Assembly (NCBI GenBank): GCA_016290885.1
Contig: JAEEVN010000001.1
Location: forward strand, 1 to 64,000
DNA: 64,000 bases
Origin: Caryophanales bacterium
Lineage (GTDB): Bacteria; Bacillota_I; Bacilli_A; RF39; UBA660
Direction of reading: 5' to 3'
Shown here: positions 29,635-40,268 of the stretch, piece after piece
Layout: each line of letters begins with the position of its first letter
How positions within the stretch are numbered: the first letter of the stretch is position 1
Program-made: the position numbers and the translations under genes
Notes under the pieces: model-generated
Seen by the model: only the letters and a program-made list of their open reading frames with translations
Databases searched by the model: none
Told to the model about the DNA's origin: nothing

Positions 29635-32600
29635 CTACTTTCTCTTCTTTAAGAATATTATTAGTCCTACTATTAAACCTATAACTATAGTTATTATTAG
29701 ACCATATTTAATTACTACTTTACCTGTTTGAATATTAATAATTAATTCTGCTTTATCACTAGCTAAATATTCAACTGTATCAGATGGTTTCTTATTAGTA
29801 ATTATATTACTTCCATAAACAAGTCCATCATTATCTACAAAGAATGTAGCTACATTTATAGTTTTCTTAGGAAGTTCATAACCATCTGGAGCAGATACTT
29901 CTAAGATTCTATATTGTCCTGGTTCTAGATAATATACTGTAGCATGTCCACCTATAGTTGTTATATCTGTTAATGTTGATGCTGAATCTGCTTTATATAT
30001 AATATCACCATTTGATAAAGTTTCTTTAGAAACAGTTAATGTATTATATTGTTTTTCATTGTCTAATTTTTGTAAGTAGAATGTTGCTCCATCAAGTGGA
30101 GTATTATATTCATCAAATTTGTAGAATGTAAATGCCGATGGTTTATTTACTAGTGCATCTCTTGTATCAATTATTTCTGTTTCATTTTTCTTAATATGTA
30201 CTAGAGTAAATCTATTATCATCATTCTCTGGTAAGCTATAACCTACAGGAGCTTCTACTTCTTCAATTACATAATATGTATCATATTCTAAATACTGAAT
30301 TAAAGCTGTACCTTCTTTTAATACAGAAGTAATATTATTTCCAGAAGATTCTATTAAATCATCTATATTTTCCCATTGACTAGGATCATATCCTAGACTA
30401 TTTGGATTATATGAACAATTATCTCCAGAACATGTAGTTATTATATCTGTATCAAGAACTGGTCTATTTTCATAAATACCTTCTTTAATAGTTTTTAATG
30501 AAATTAATTCTTTATCTTGATCTTTTGCTTTTCTATTAACATTATAATTATTTACTTTATATACTCTAAATTTAGCACCACCAAGTAATTCACCATTATC
30601 AGCTTCATTATCGCCATCTTTATCTGCATATTTTCTAATTATTAAAGCTGTTGGTGAGTTTGGAACATTTACTTCTTCTACATCTACTGTAGTATTAACT
30701 ACTGTAAATGGAGTTTCAGCTAATTTTCCAGTTGGTAATACATAATTTACTGGAGCAACTGTTTCAAGTAATACATAATTATAACCTGATTGTAAGTATC
30801 TAAGTACTAATTTACCTGTACTTTCAGGATGTACTTCAGTTACATAACAGTTAGTTGTTACAGTATCAGTACATGCTACTTTACTCTCAGCATCGCTATC
30901 ACTCATTGCTCTATATACTTTAGTTCCTGCATCCTCTTCATCATTTGTAATGATACTCTTTGGTTCAAACTTAATAAGTTTCATACCAGCAGCTTCTCTT
31001 TCTGCTACTGTAGAGTAAGAACTTGGATTACATAAACTATCTTTTGGACATCTATACACTTCAAATGTAGTTGTCTCATCTGGAATTAAATAATTATATT
31101 TTCCATCTCTCTTTTCAAATGTTACTCTTGTTGGTTTATCATTAATTATTGCAGTTTTACTAGTTCTTTGTTCTTCTTCATTAGTAGAACATGGAACTTC
31201 AAAACATACTTCAGGATTTAATGTACCTTGTTTTTCCAATACATATACTGAATCATCAGGTACTCTGATTTCTTCGAATGTATATGTTTCACCACGACAT
31301 AATCCAATTAATTTAATATGTCCACCACAAGCATGTAATGTTTGTGTGATTGTTAATCCATTACTATTAACATGATAATTAAATACGTTTGGATCAACAT
31401 CACTTGGTAATTGTAATCCTGGTACATATCTATAGATACTATAATCAGAATCACTAGTGCATGTAGTACTTGATCCTCCTACATATACAAAGTTTAGATA
31501 ATTACCATTACTATCTTTTACTTTAAAGTCTATTCTATCAAAATCGCTTCTTTCTTTAGCATTTTCAAATTCAACACTTGATTCAGTAGAGTTTTGAATT
31601 CTATCATTATCTACTATATCTGCTTGATTTTGATAATTATATAAATCTTTCTTAGTAAATGTTATTTCTGTTGGTATATTTGTTAATGATTGAACTTCAA
31701 CACCTGCATCACTTGAACAAGAACTTGTATTTTGTTTAGCTGTATCGCTAGAGCAATCATTAATTGTAAATGAATATGTATTAGAACTATAATCTGGGGA
31801 ATAATATCCAATACATTCACCACTAGATGATGTAGTTCCTGCACATGTAGGTGCTGTTGATGGTCTACTACTTGGATTTGCAATTGTTCCATAACCGCCA
31901 TTACCTAATTGGCAACTAGAAGTATCAATTTCTTTAATTGTATAAGTACCTTTTGGTAAATGTTTAACATTGATTTTTCTATTTGAATCTAAATGTAATA
32001 CTGTTATGTTATTACCAGATCCACCTTGATCTACACCATTAGATCCATATTCATAATGACCAGAGGAAACTTCTTTAACTGGTACTACATTACCGTTTGA
32101 ATCATATATACTGAATCCTATTTTCATTAACTCTTCAGTAGTCATATCACTTAATGAAACTGTCTTAGTTACTCCACCAATAGTAACAGTATATAATGTA
32201 TCATCTTCTTGTGATCCATCTACATTTGATACTTTCTTAGTAAATTCAAATTCAGTTGGATAGTTAATTATTTTATTAGCATTAGTCATACTAATAAATT
32301 TATTACCAGCTGTTATATCTAAAGTACTATATGAACCAAATGTATGATATTCTGGTGCTTTAATTTCTATAACTTGGTATGTGCCTTCTGGTAAACCAGC
32401 AACACATACTTCTCCAGTCATAGATATACCAGTTGATCCACTATCACCAGATACCATTACAGTACCTGTGCTTGCAGTTCCTGTATATCTATAGCAAGCT
32501 TTTGTTGTACCAGTAGAATCTGTTTGAACTGCTGGTGCATTAGTAACTGTTATAAATTGACCAGAACTATTTTTAACTCTGAATTCTGAACCATTTATTA

Positions 32601-35031
32601 ATGTTGATCCATTTTCAGTAGTTTTAAACCAATTTATTATTATCTTTTTATCTTTAACAACATAATTGTTATTACCATTATTTGAATTATATGTTTTAGC
32701 AGCGATTGTTGTTCCATCATATGCTTCTGCATTATCTGTGAAACAAGCAGTTCTTGCTGCCGATTCATTAGCATATTCTTTTAAAGCAATAGCTGTTACA
32801 GTATGACCATTAGGATCTGCTGTATATCCATCTGGAGCTTTAGTTTCAGTAACTACATAATCTCCTGATTTAGAACTATCACCCAAGAAGAATGATGTAA
32901 TTCCATTTGATGTATTATAATTAGCACTATTTTTATCTATTGTTATATTACCTTTAGTTGCTCTAAATTCTGCTCCTGTAAGAGTTTCTCCTGTATCATA
33001 ATCCACTTTTTTAACTTTAGCACAGTAATATACCTTTGTATCTGTTTTAGTTACTGGGTTATTACAAGCAGACCCTTCAGTTAAACTACTTGCAGATACT
33101 GTAGTACCATTACCACCATTATCATTCCAATAATCAAGACTACCATTTCCATCTAAATCTGCTGGATTAGCAGTAGTTTCATATAATGTATAATCTTGAT
33201 ATTTTAATCCTGTAAATGTTGCTATACCATTAGTAGCATTTACTGTTTGATCATAGCCTTCTCCTACTAATCTCCAAGTAGTATTATTAACAACAGTATT
33301 ATTATTCTCTTTATCAACTTTCTTTATTGAATAACAATAACTTCTTTGAGTATTAGTAATATTTAATGTCTCTTCACAGACCTTATCTTCATCTGCATCA
33401 GTTATAGTTACTGCCCTACATCCAGAAGAATCACCATATCTACTTGTTAATAAATTTGTTGATCCTAAAGTAAATCCTGTTTCTTTAACAGAATAAGTTT
33501 GATCTAATCTTAAATTTGTAAATGTAGCAGTTCCTGATGCTCCATTTGTTAAATTAACATCAATTGTTTTTGTTTGCACTGGGCTTCCTGAACAATCTGC
33601 ATTTCTATATAAACTTAATGTAGAAACTGCTGTTCCGGTATCATTATTAAATGTATTAACTGTTTTACTTGCAGTAAAATCGCAGTTATTACCTTCCCAT
33701 ACAACCTTAATATAAGCTAAACCTATTTGTGTTGCTACACCTATTCTTTGACCCCATTCATTTCTACCATAAGTATCAATTTTTAAGATCATGTATCTTT
33801 CATCTCTATTTATAGCTTGAACAGTTACTCTAAGTTGGATATTAGCAACTCCATCACTATGTTCAGTATCATGGTTAGAACATGCTAAGATTATCCATTG
33901 GCTTGCATAATCAGGATCAATTGATAATCCTGCAGTACCGATAAATGACATTCTAGCTAGGAAAGGAATTTCTCCTTTTATATCCTTAGCTGCAGACATA
34001 TTAACATATCCACCATCATATGGGAAATATGAACGATACATACTTGCATATGTTCCACACCAGTCGCCACCATCTGTAGCAGTACCATTAGTACATATTC
34101 TAAAGCGGCTATAATCTGACCAATATGAACTACCAGTATTAAAATCTGTATATTCTGTATAGTGTTTTGACCCAGATGTCCAAGAATCACCAGGTTCTTC
34201 AGAAAGTTTAAATTCATACATGTTAGCATATGTATAATTAGCATATGCAAATACATTTTTAAATATATTATTACCTATTTTAATATCAACTTTATTAATT
34301 AATATCGCTGGTATTCCTATAGATAAAACTTTAGTATTATTATCATAAGAAAGGAAATCTTTATCAGCTGGTTTACTTGAACCATTTACATAGGCATAAA
34401 TATTATCCATTGATAAATTACCATTTACATAATTTTCTAAAGATATCTTTGTTTCTAATTGGAATAATTCATTTTTTTCTTTTCCAGAATAAGTTATTAA
34501 TTTCTTAACACTATAATTTGTTTCTAGATTTCTTAATTGTTCTTCTTTTAATAATGATTCTATTTCTACTTGTACTGGAATTCCTTCATTATTATTTTCA
34601 TAATAACTATATGGGATCTTAAGAATTTTAGTATCTTTATCATAAGAACATCCATCGATTAATTCAGCATATACATTATGCTTTGAATAGACAATATCTA
34701 CTACTTCATTAAGGAGAACTTTATTTGTAAAATCTCCTAAATTTGCATATAAATAATCTCCCTTTTTAGAAAGAGGAATTACTTGATCTGCAAAATATAA
34801 AATAGAGTCTGGATCATCTACTACAGTCTTATCTATAGTAGTGTTTTCATCTAATTTATCTTTATCACCTATTAAATATGAAACTTTTAATAAATATTTA
34901 TCATTATAATCAACTAATTTCGAGTTAAATCTGTTTAAATCTATATAATATACAACTACTAAAGCTAGTATTAATAATAATACTAGCGATAATAGCAATA
35001 TTTTCCTTTTCTTAAATAAATTTTTTAACAT
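29635..35031 (-). CDS. Giant (1798 aa) Cna-B/SpaA-type adhesin, paralog of 21801-28856
   Basis: Same N-terminal domain (YLIGDKDKLDENTTIDKTV), multiple Cna-B-like units, C-terminus INIQTGKVVIKYGLIITIVIGLIVGLIIFLKKRK. Confidence 0.88.
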   Translation of the reverse strand: MLKNLFKKRKILLLSLVLLLILALVVVYYIDLNRFNSKLVDYNDKYLLKVSYLIGDKDKLDENTTIDKTVVDDPDSILYFADQVIPLSKKGDYLYANLGDFTNKVLLNEVVDIVYSKHNVYAELIDGCSYDKDTKILKIPYSYYENNNEGIPVQVEIESLLKEEQLRNLETNYSVKKLITYSGKEKNELFQLETKISLENYVNGNLSMDNIYAYVNGSSKPADKDFLSYDNNTKVLSIGIPAILINKVDIKIGNNIFKNVFAYANYTYANMYEFKLSEEPGDSWTSGSKHYTEYTDFNTGSSYWSDYSRFRICTNGTATDGGDWCGTYASMYRSYFPYDGGYVNMSAAKDIKGEIPFLARMSFIGTAGLSIDPDYASQWIILACSNHDTEHSDGVANIQLRVTVQAINRDERYMILKIDTYGRNEWGQRIGVATQIGLAYIKVVWEGNNCDFTASKTVNTFNNDTGTAVSTLSLYRNADCSGSPVQTKTIDVNLTNGASGTATFTNLRLDQTYSVKETGFTLGSTNLLTSRYGDSSGCRAVTITDADEDKVCEETLNITNTQRSYCYSIKKVDKENNNTVVNNTTWRLVGEGYDQTVNATNGIATFTGLKYQDYTLYETTANPADLDGNGSLDYWNDNGGNGTTVSASSLTEGSACNNPVTKTDTKVYYCAKVKKVDYDTGETLTGAEFRATKGNITIDKNSANYNTSNGITSFFLGDSSKSGDYVVTETKAPDGYTADPNGHTVTAIALKEYANESAARTACFTDNAEAYDGTTIAAKTYNSNNGNNNYVVKDKKIIINWFKTTENGSTLINGSEFRVKNSSGQFITVTNAPAVQTDSTGTTKACYRYTGTASTGTVMVSGDSGSTGISMTGEVCVAGLPEGTYQVIEIKAPEYHTFGSYSTLDITAGNKFISMTNANKIINYPTEFEFTKKVSNVDGSQEDDTLYTVTIGGVTKTVSLSDMTTEELMKIGFSIYDSNGNVVPVKEVSSGHYEYGSNGVDQGGSGNNITVLHLDSNRKINVKHLPKGTYTIKEIDTSSCQLGNGGYGTIANPSSRPSTAPTCAGTTSSSGECIGYYSPDYSSNTYSFTINDCSSDTAKQNTSSCSSDAGVEVQSLTNIPTEITFTKKDLYNYQNQADIVDNDRIQNSTESSVEFENAKERSDFDRIDFKVKDSNGNYLNFVYVGGSSTTCTSDSDYSIYRYVPGLQLPSDVDPNVFNYHVNSNGLTITQTLHACGGHIKLIGLCRGETYTFEEIRVPDDSVYVLEKQGTLNPEVCFEVPCSTNEEEQRTSKTAIINDKPTRVTFEKRDGKYNYLIPDETTTFEVYRCPKDSLCNPSSYSTVAEREAAGMKLIKFEPKSIITNDEEDAGTKVYRAMSDSDAESKVACTDTVTTNCYVTEVHPESTGKLVLRYLQSGYNYVLLETVAPVNYVLPTGKLAETPFTVVNTTVDVEEVNVPNSPTALIIRKYADKDGDNEADNGELLGGAKFRVYKVNNYNVNRKAKDQDKELISLKTIKEGIYENRPVLDTDIITTCSGDNCSYNPNSLGYDPSQWENIDDLIESSGNNITSVLKEGTALIQYLEYDTYYVIEEVEAPVGYSLPENDDNRFTLVHIKKNETEIIDTRDALVNKPSAFTFYKFDEYNTPLDGATFYLQKLDNEKQYNTLTVSKETLSNGDIIYKADSASTLTDITTIGGHATVYYLEPGQYRILEVSAPDGYELPKKTINVATFFVDNDGLVYGSNIITNKKPSDTVEYLASDKAELIINIQTGKVVIKYGLIITIVIGLIVGLIIFLKKRK

Positions 35032-35040
35032 ATAACCCTC

Positions 35041-35598
35041 CTAGAAGTTTTTACTTGAATCTAATGTCTTATTAAAGTCCCTTAAATAATCAAATTTAAC
35101 TGCATTTTTAGGTATTATTTTTATTTCTAAGGCAGTTATTGGTTCCTCAGAATTACCAGATATTTCTCCATTACAAGTCCAATTTAACCATTTATCTTTT
35201 TTATTATATGTTCTATAACACATATCATATTTTTTATGTAATAGATTTGAAACTTTCATTTTAAATCCATATATTTGCTTAGAATTTTTTTCCATTGCTT
35301 TATAGTTTTGTTCAGACCAATCAGTAGTATATGCTGTATAGTAAGCATATCCTTTATCAGTCTTAATTTTTATTTCTAAATTTTGTATAGGATTTTCTTT
35401 ATCTCCTACTGTAAGACCATTCTTTTTATTTCTAGACCATTTACCATTTTGATAAACTTTATATTTAACATTATATATTTTGTTATTATTCATTTTATCT
35501 GTATTTAATTTGTTAAATATTAGCAATGAAGCAATTAATCCTAAAAGGATTAATGCTCCAATAGCTATACGAATTTTATATTTTTTTATAATTTCCAT
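35041..35598 (-). CDS. Membrane-anchored protein with two ChW-like (clostridial hydrophobic W) repeats
   Basis: YKVYQNGKWSRNKKNGLTVGDKENPIQNLEIKI ... YRTYNKKDKWLNWTCNGEISGNSEEPITALEIKI. Confidence 0.65.
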   Translation of the reverse strand: MEIIKKYKIRIAIGALILLGLIASLLIFNKLNTDKMNNNKIYNVKYKVYQNGKWSRNKKNGLTVGDKENPIQNLEIKIKTDKGYAYYTAYTTDWSEQNYKAMEKNSKQIYGFKMKVSNLLHKKYDMCYRTYNKKDKWLNWTCNGEISGNSEEPITALEIKIIPKNAVKFDYLRDFNKTLDSSKNF

Positions 35599-35609
35599 AT
35601 TTTACCTCT

Positions 35610-38600
35610 TTATTCTAATATAATGTTATGAGTTGATATTCTAATTACTGGTCTTACTTGTAAACTAGTTTCAACTGTAATATCCTTACTAAATCCATTT
35701 GTTCCTTGTACTGGAAGAACACTTGAATTTGATGTCATAACATATTTTGCTAATGAACTAGTATCATAACTATTATTTAATACCCCATATTCATTATATG
35801 TAGTATCATTGGCAGTAGCATATACTGCATCCATTAACCAGAAGTCTCCATTTAATAAGAAACTTGAATCTGTTAAATTATTAACTAAATTATTAAATTC
35901 TGCTGCAGTAAGTAATCTTACTTTAGAAGTAGTATAAATATTTCCTGCACAATTTGGTGCATCAACTACCCCACCATTTGCACTAGGATTAAATAATCCT
36001 GATGCATCATCGCATATATTAAATCCTATTAGTTTTGATGAATCTATACGTGTTGATTCTAACCAATTATTATTTAAATATCCATTGATTGCTGAAGTAC
36101 TCCATTTATATACTCCATTGTTATGAGCCATAGCAGTTTGATTAGCATCTGCAAGTAATGTTAATATTTGTTCATTTCCATCTGGAGCAACTCCTATTAC
36201 ATGGAAATTAACACCTGCATATCTTAATGAATCTCCTACAGCATATTGATCGTCATTAACATATTCCTTGTCAGCAACATTCTTAATAACTGGTATGTAT
36301 TCAGTTATTTCAGCGATACTAGCAGTATTTATGAATGCTCCTGCTTCATCTCTTGCTGGTAAGAATAATACTATTTGTAAGTATACTGTTTCTCCAGGAT
36401 TAATTAATGTATTTTCTAGTGTTCTATTACCAATCATTCCATCTACTTCGAACCATCCAGCATTTTCAGGATAATTCTTATCAAATATAAATCCATTAGG
36501 TATATCTTCTTTAACTAGATTAACATATCCAGCTTTATTAGAATTGTTTGTAATAGAAATTCCATAATATACTTTTGCAGTATATCTATTTGGATTTAAT
36601 ACACTTATTGATACTGTAGATAAATTATTATAGTTACTTGTAGTAATCGCACCATTATTAGTTAAATCTATTCTAGTTATATATTTATCCATTATAAATC
36701 CAAAAGTATGTTTAGGTTGTAATCCAATATCCATATTAGAAATACTATTAACTGGTGGATATAACACTAATCCTTTAGAAGTTTCTGATTTATCACTAAT
36801 TTCTACTGTACCATCAGTATCTATTAAATATGCATCAGAGTCTTTATTAACATCTTCAGTAGCATATCTAAGAGCTAAATCATATTTATTAACATCATAT
36901 TTTGCTCTTATTTTATATCTACCTTTATCTAAGTTAGCAAATTCATATTTACCATTTTCATCAGTAACAGTTTCTGCTACATTCTTTAATACACCATCGT
37001 TTGTTACTTTATATAGTGTAACTGGTACATTATTAATATATGTTTCATTACCATCTCTAACACTATCTCCAGTATTATCTAAGAATACAACACCAGATAT
37101 AGTTCTATTTATAACTGAAGCTTCTATTATATTCGAAGAGTTTTCACTAGATGTTGCTGTATATCCATAGAATCTATTATTATATTTATCTGAAGCTTTA
37201 TTATCTTTTGTTTTTAGGCTAACTACTATTTCTCCCATATATGAAGCATCTTGGATAGAAATATTTGTTATTTTTATACCTGTAATACCATCAATAAATT
37301 CATTTCCTATATTTCCACAGCTTTCCCAAATATTTTCATTATCTGCTGTTATTTTAGAAGGAACTTCTTTAGTACATAATAAGTTTTCTAATCCTACAGT
37401 TTCTGATGTTACTTTAACTGAATAACTACCAGTAAAGTTAGATCCATTTTCATCTCCTGTATATGGAAGAATATTTATTAATGTATAATCATTAACAGGT
37501 TCTCCTACATTGTTATAAGCATTTAATACATAATCAATAGTACCATTCTTTTCAATTAACGATCCAGAAGCACCAACAGATTCTGTACCAATTACTTCAT
37601 TAATACCAGTTCCATAAATACTAAACTTAGCATTTCCACCAACTGTTCTATCATATTCACCATTGATATTTTCTCCATAAGGATAACTTTCAACAGTTAA
37701 TTCAACAGCTTTTCCTGATAAAGTTGGAGATAATTTAGCTTTGAAATAAATATCATTTATTTTCATATTAGCTTTTATCTTATCACCAGAAGTAATTATT
37801 ATATATTCTAATCTTGTATAATTATCATTTATTTCAACTGTTACTGGTTTAATTAGATCATCATCAGGAATATAAATTAAACCTTTTGGAAGAATTACAT
37901 TAGCTTTTACTAACTTGATATACCAAGTATCATCTGCTCCTATATTCATTCCATTATCTACTAATGATGTTTCTACTTTATAAGTAATAGTTTCATTATT
38001 AACAGTTCTATATTTAGTTTTCATTGAACCATCACTATTTTTATTAGTAACACTAATGTTTTGTTTTAATGAGAAACTAACAATACTTAAAGTATCTCCA
38101 ATATATTGTTCACTATAAGCATTTTTAATATAGTTATCAGCTGATATAGCATTATTATCTGCATCAGTTATATTCTTTATTTGTGGTGCATAATAATATA
38201 GTTTTGAATCATAATCTGAAGTAGAAATCATAGTAGTTGCTTGATATGTTTGTGTTACATCAGGCACATTTCTAACTCTTACTTTTATAGTAACTACAAC
38301 TTCTGCTCCATCTGGTAAAGTTACTCCTTCTTTAGTTTGAACAATAACTTTACTTATTGGAATTTCAGTTTCTACTCCATCAGTTATACTAGCAGCATCA
38401 TCTATTTTATTAAATGTTTCTTCGACACCATCTACTGCTTTAATACATGGTCCACCATATAAGTTTTGAATTTGATCTCTATTTAAATATGCTAAATTAT
38501 ATCCAGAACATACTCCTGCTAAAGTTTTATCATTATCAGAAAGTTTTGTAGTGGATACATCGTTTAATTCATATAATGAACTATCATCAAATGTTCCTGA

Positions 38601-40166
38601 AACGAATTTAACTTCAAAATCATCTTTAGAAATATTACTGCATTCAGTTTTACCACATTTAATCTTTATACTTACATCATCTGTTTCATTATATGGTAAT
38701 ACTCTATATGCATATGTATCAAACTTAGATACTTCTTTTAATGTTGCTTTTCCTGAAGTTTTATTAGTTTTAAATTTAGTTATATATTTAACTATTGTTC
38801 CTTTAGAAACAGATCCTCTTCCATTAATTGTTAATCTTGCCACTTCATTTTCATCATAGAATGCAGATGATGTTAAAACATCAATATTTGGATCATCACT
38901 TTCTATAGAACCACTTACTTGTTCATATGTATTTTGAATTGTTTTAGTTCCTATAGGTGTATTATTTTCATCATATAAAGTAATTGTATTGTTAATAGCA
39001 TTTTGTCCATCTCCATCTAATCTAGGTGAGAAATTAGTTAGAGCAACTGTTGCTATATAGAATCCATCTACACCTGAATTATCAGCGTTTAATGATGGAT
39101 TATTTAATAATTCAAATCCAGATATTTTAATTATATAAGTATTGCCTTCTTTAGTAACTACTGCATTTCCTGGTTTTTTAATATATTTACTTGGTTCTCC
39201 AATACTAGATGTACTATATGGTAAAGCTCCTTGTACTGATCTAATTCCATCTGTTACTTCTACTCCATATAATCTTATCCAGTTTTCATTAGAGATTGCA
39301 TCTCCTAATCCATCTTGATCAAATGTTGCTTTTATAGTTATTTCATCTTTCGGATAATAAGATCCAGGTATAATTCCAGTATTTAATTTTATTCCTAAAA
39401 GATAAGTAATAAATCTACCATCTTTTTCATCATAATTAGCAGATTGAGTAAATGTATTTTCTCCAACTAATGAATATGTTTCATATACTGGTGCACTTGA
39501 TACTATTGTAGGCATATAATTAGCAGGTCCTACTGAAGCATATGCCCCATCATACGAATAATAATAGTTAGTTTCACTTGCTTCATTATATCCAAGTACT
39601 ACTGGTTCATCATAATTATTTTCATCAACATCAAATGTAAATGTTGGATGTATTTCATATCCATTAGGTGCATTATAAACATTTAATGTTACAGAATAAT
39701 TTGTTGATTCAAATGAACTATTATCTCTAATAACACATAGTCCTGTATTATCACAATTGTTTTCATCAAAAGTTACATATTTTTTATCATCACCATTTAA
39801 TGTAATTCTTAAATTAACTTTTACATCTTCAACATCATTTGTTTCATCAGATGAATCTTTTACATCAAATGTGAAATTATATTTAATCTTATCAAAAGAT
39901 TTAACTAATATGTTATCTTTACTACTATCTTTTGAAGCAGTATAACTATTAGTACAATTCTTTCCTTCATTATCACATGTAATTACTAATCCATCATCGC
40001 TATCAAAATTAGTACCTGTTTCAATCGAAGTCATAGTAATGTTACTAATAACTGCATTATCTATATTAGCTCTTGCTATCTTATAGATAATAAAACTTCC
40101 TCCTAGTAATACAATTAAAATTGCTAAGTATATAGCTATTTTTTTGTTCTTATTTTTACTTTCCAT
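35610..40166 (-). CDS. Large surface protein (1518 aa) with SdrD_B-like domain and C-terminal DUF6273-like domain
   Basis: ISGVVFLDNTGDSVRDGNETYINNVPVTLYKV...DENGKYEFANLDKGRYKIRA; C-terminal YAVGDSLRYAGVNFHVIG...YLNNNWL; N-terminal TM. Confidence 0.8.
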   Translation of the reverse strand: MESKNKNKKIAIYLAILIVLLGGSFIIYKIARANIDNAVISNITMTSIETGTNFDSDDGLVITCDNEGKNCTNSYTASKDSSKDNILVKSFDKIKYNFTFDVKDSSDETNDVEDVKVNLRITLNGDDKKYVTFDENNCDNTGLCVIRDNSSFESTNYSVTLNVYNAPNGYEIHPTFTFDVDENNYDEPVVLGYNEASETNYYYSYDGAYASVGPANYMPTIVSSAPVYETYSLVGENTFTQSANYDEKDGRFITYLLGIKLNTGIIPGSYYPKDEITIKATFDQDGLGDAISNENWIRLYGVEVTDGIRSVQGALPYSTSSIGEPSKYIKKPGNAVVTKEGNTYIIKISGFELLNNPSLNADNSGVDGFYIATVALTNFSPRLDGDGQNAINNTITLYDENNTPIGTKTIQNTYEQVSGSIESDDPNIDVLTSSAFYDENEVARLTINGRGSVSKGTIVKYITKFKTNKTSGKATLKEVSKFDTYAYRVLPYNETDDVSIKIKCGKTECSNISKDDFEVKFVSGTFDDSSLYELNDVSTTKLSDNDKTLAGVCSGYNLAYLNRDQIQNLYGGPCIKAVDGVEETFNKIDDAASITDGVETEIPISKVIVQTKEGVTLPDGAEVVVTIKVRVRNVPDVTQTYQATTMISTSDYDSKLYYYAPQIKNITDADNNAISADNYIKNAYSEQYIGDTLSIVSFSLKQNISVTNKNSDGSMKTKYRTVNNETITYKVETSLVDNGMNIGADDTWYIKLVKANVILPKGLIYIPDDDLIKPVTVEINDNYTRLEYIIITSGDKIKANMKINDIYFKAKLSPTLSGKAVELTVESYPYGENINGEYDRTVGGNAKFSIYGTGINEVIGTESVGASGSLIEKNGTIDYVLNAYNNVGEPVNDYTLINILPYTGDENGSNFTGSYSVKVTSETVGLENLLCTKEVPSKITADNENIWESCGNIGNEFIDGITGIKITNISIQDASYMGEIVVSLKTKDNKASDKYNNRFYGYTATSSENSSNIIEASVINRTISGVVFLDNTGDSVRDGNETYINNVPVTLYKVTNDGVLKNVAETVTDENGKYEFANLDKGRYKIRAKYDVNKYDLALRYATEDVNKDSDAYLIDTDGTVEISDKSETSKGLVLYPPVNSISNMDIGLQPKHTFGFIMDKYITRIDLTNNGAITTSNYNNLSTVSISVLNPNRYTAKVYYGISITNNSNKAGYVNLVKEDIPNGFIFDKNYPENAGWFEVDGMIGNRTLENTLINPGETVYLQIVLFLPARDEAGAFINTASIAEITEYIPVIKNVADKEYVNDDQYAVGDSLRYAGVNFHVIGVAPDGNEQILTLLADANQTAMAHNNGVYKWSTSAINGYLNNNWLESTRIDSSKLIGFNICDDASGLFNPSANGGVVDAPNCAGNIYTTSKVRLLTAAEFNNLVNNLTDSSFLLNGDFWLMDAVYATANDTTYNEYGVLNNSYDTSSLAKYVMTSNSSVLPVQGTNGFSKDITVETSLQVRPVIRISTHNIILE

Positions 40167-40268
40167 ACAATCACCTATTTTCTATTTTTATACTTATAAT
40201 AATTGTATCATTATAGGGTACTATTTTCAAGTTTTTTAAATAAAAAAATGATTATTTTTAATCATTTT

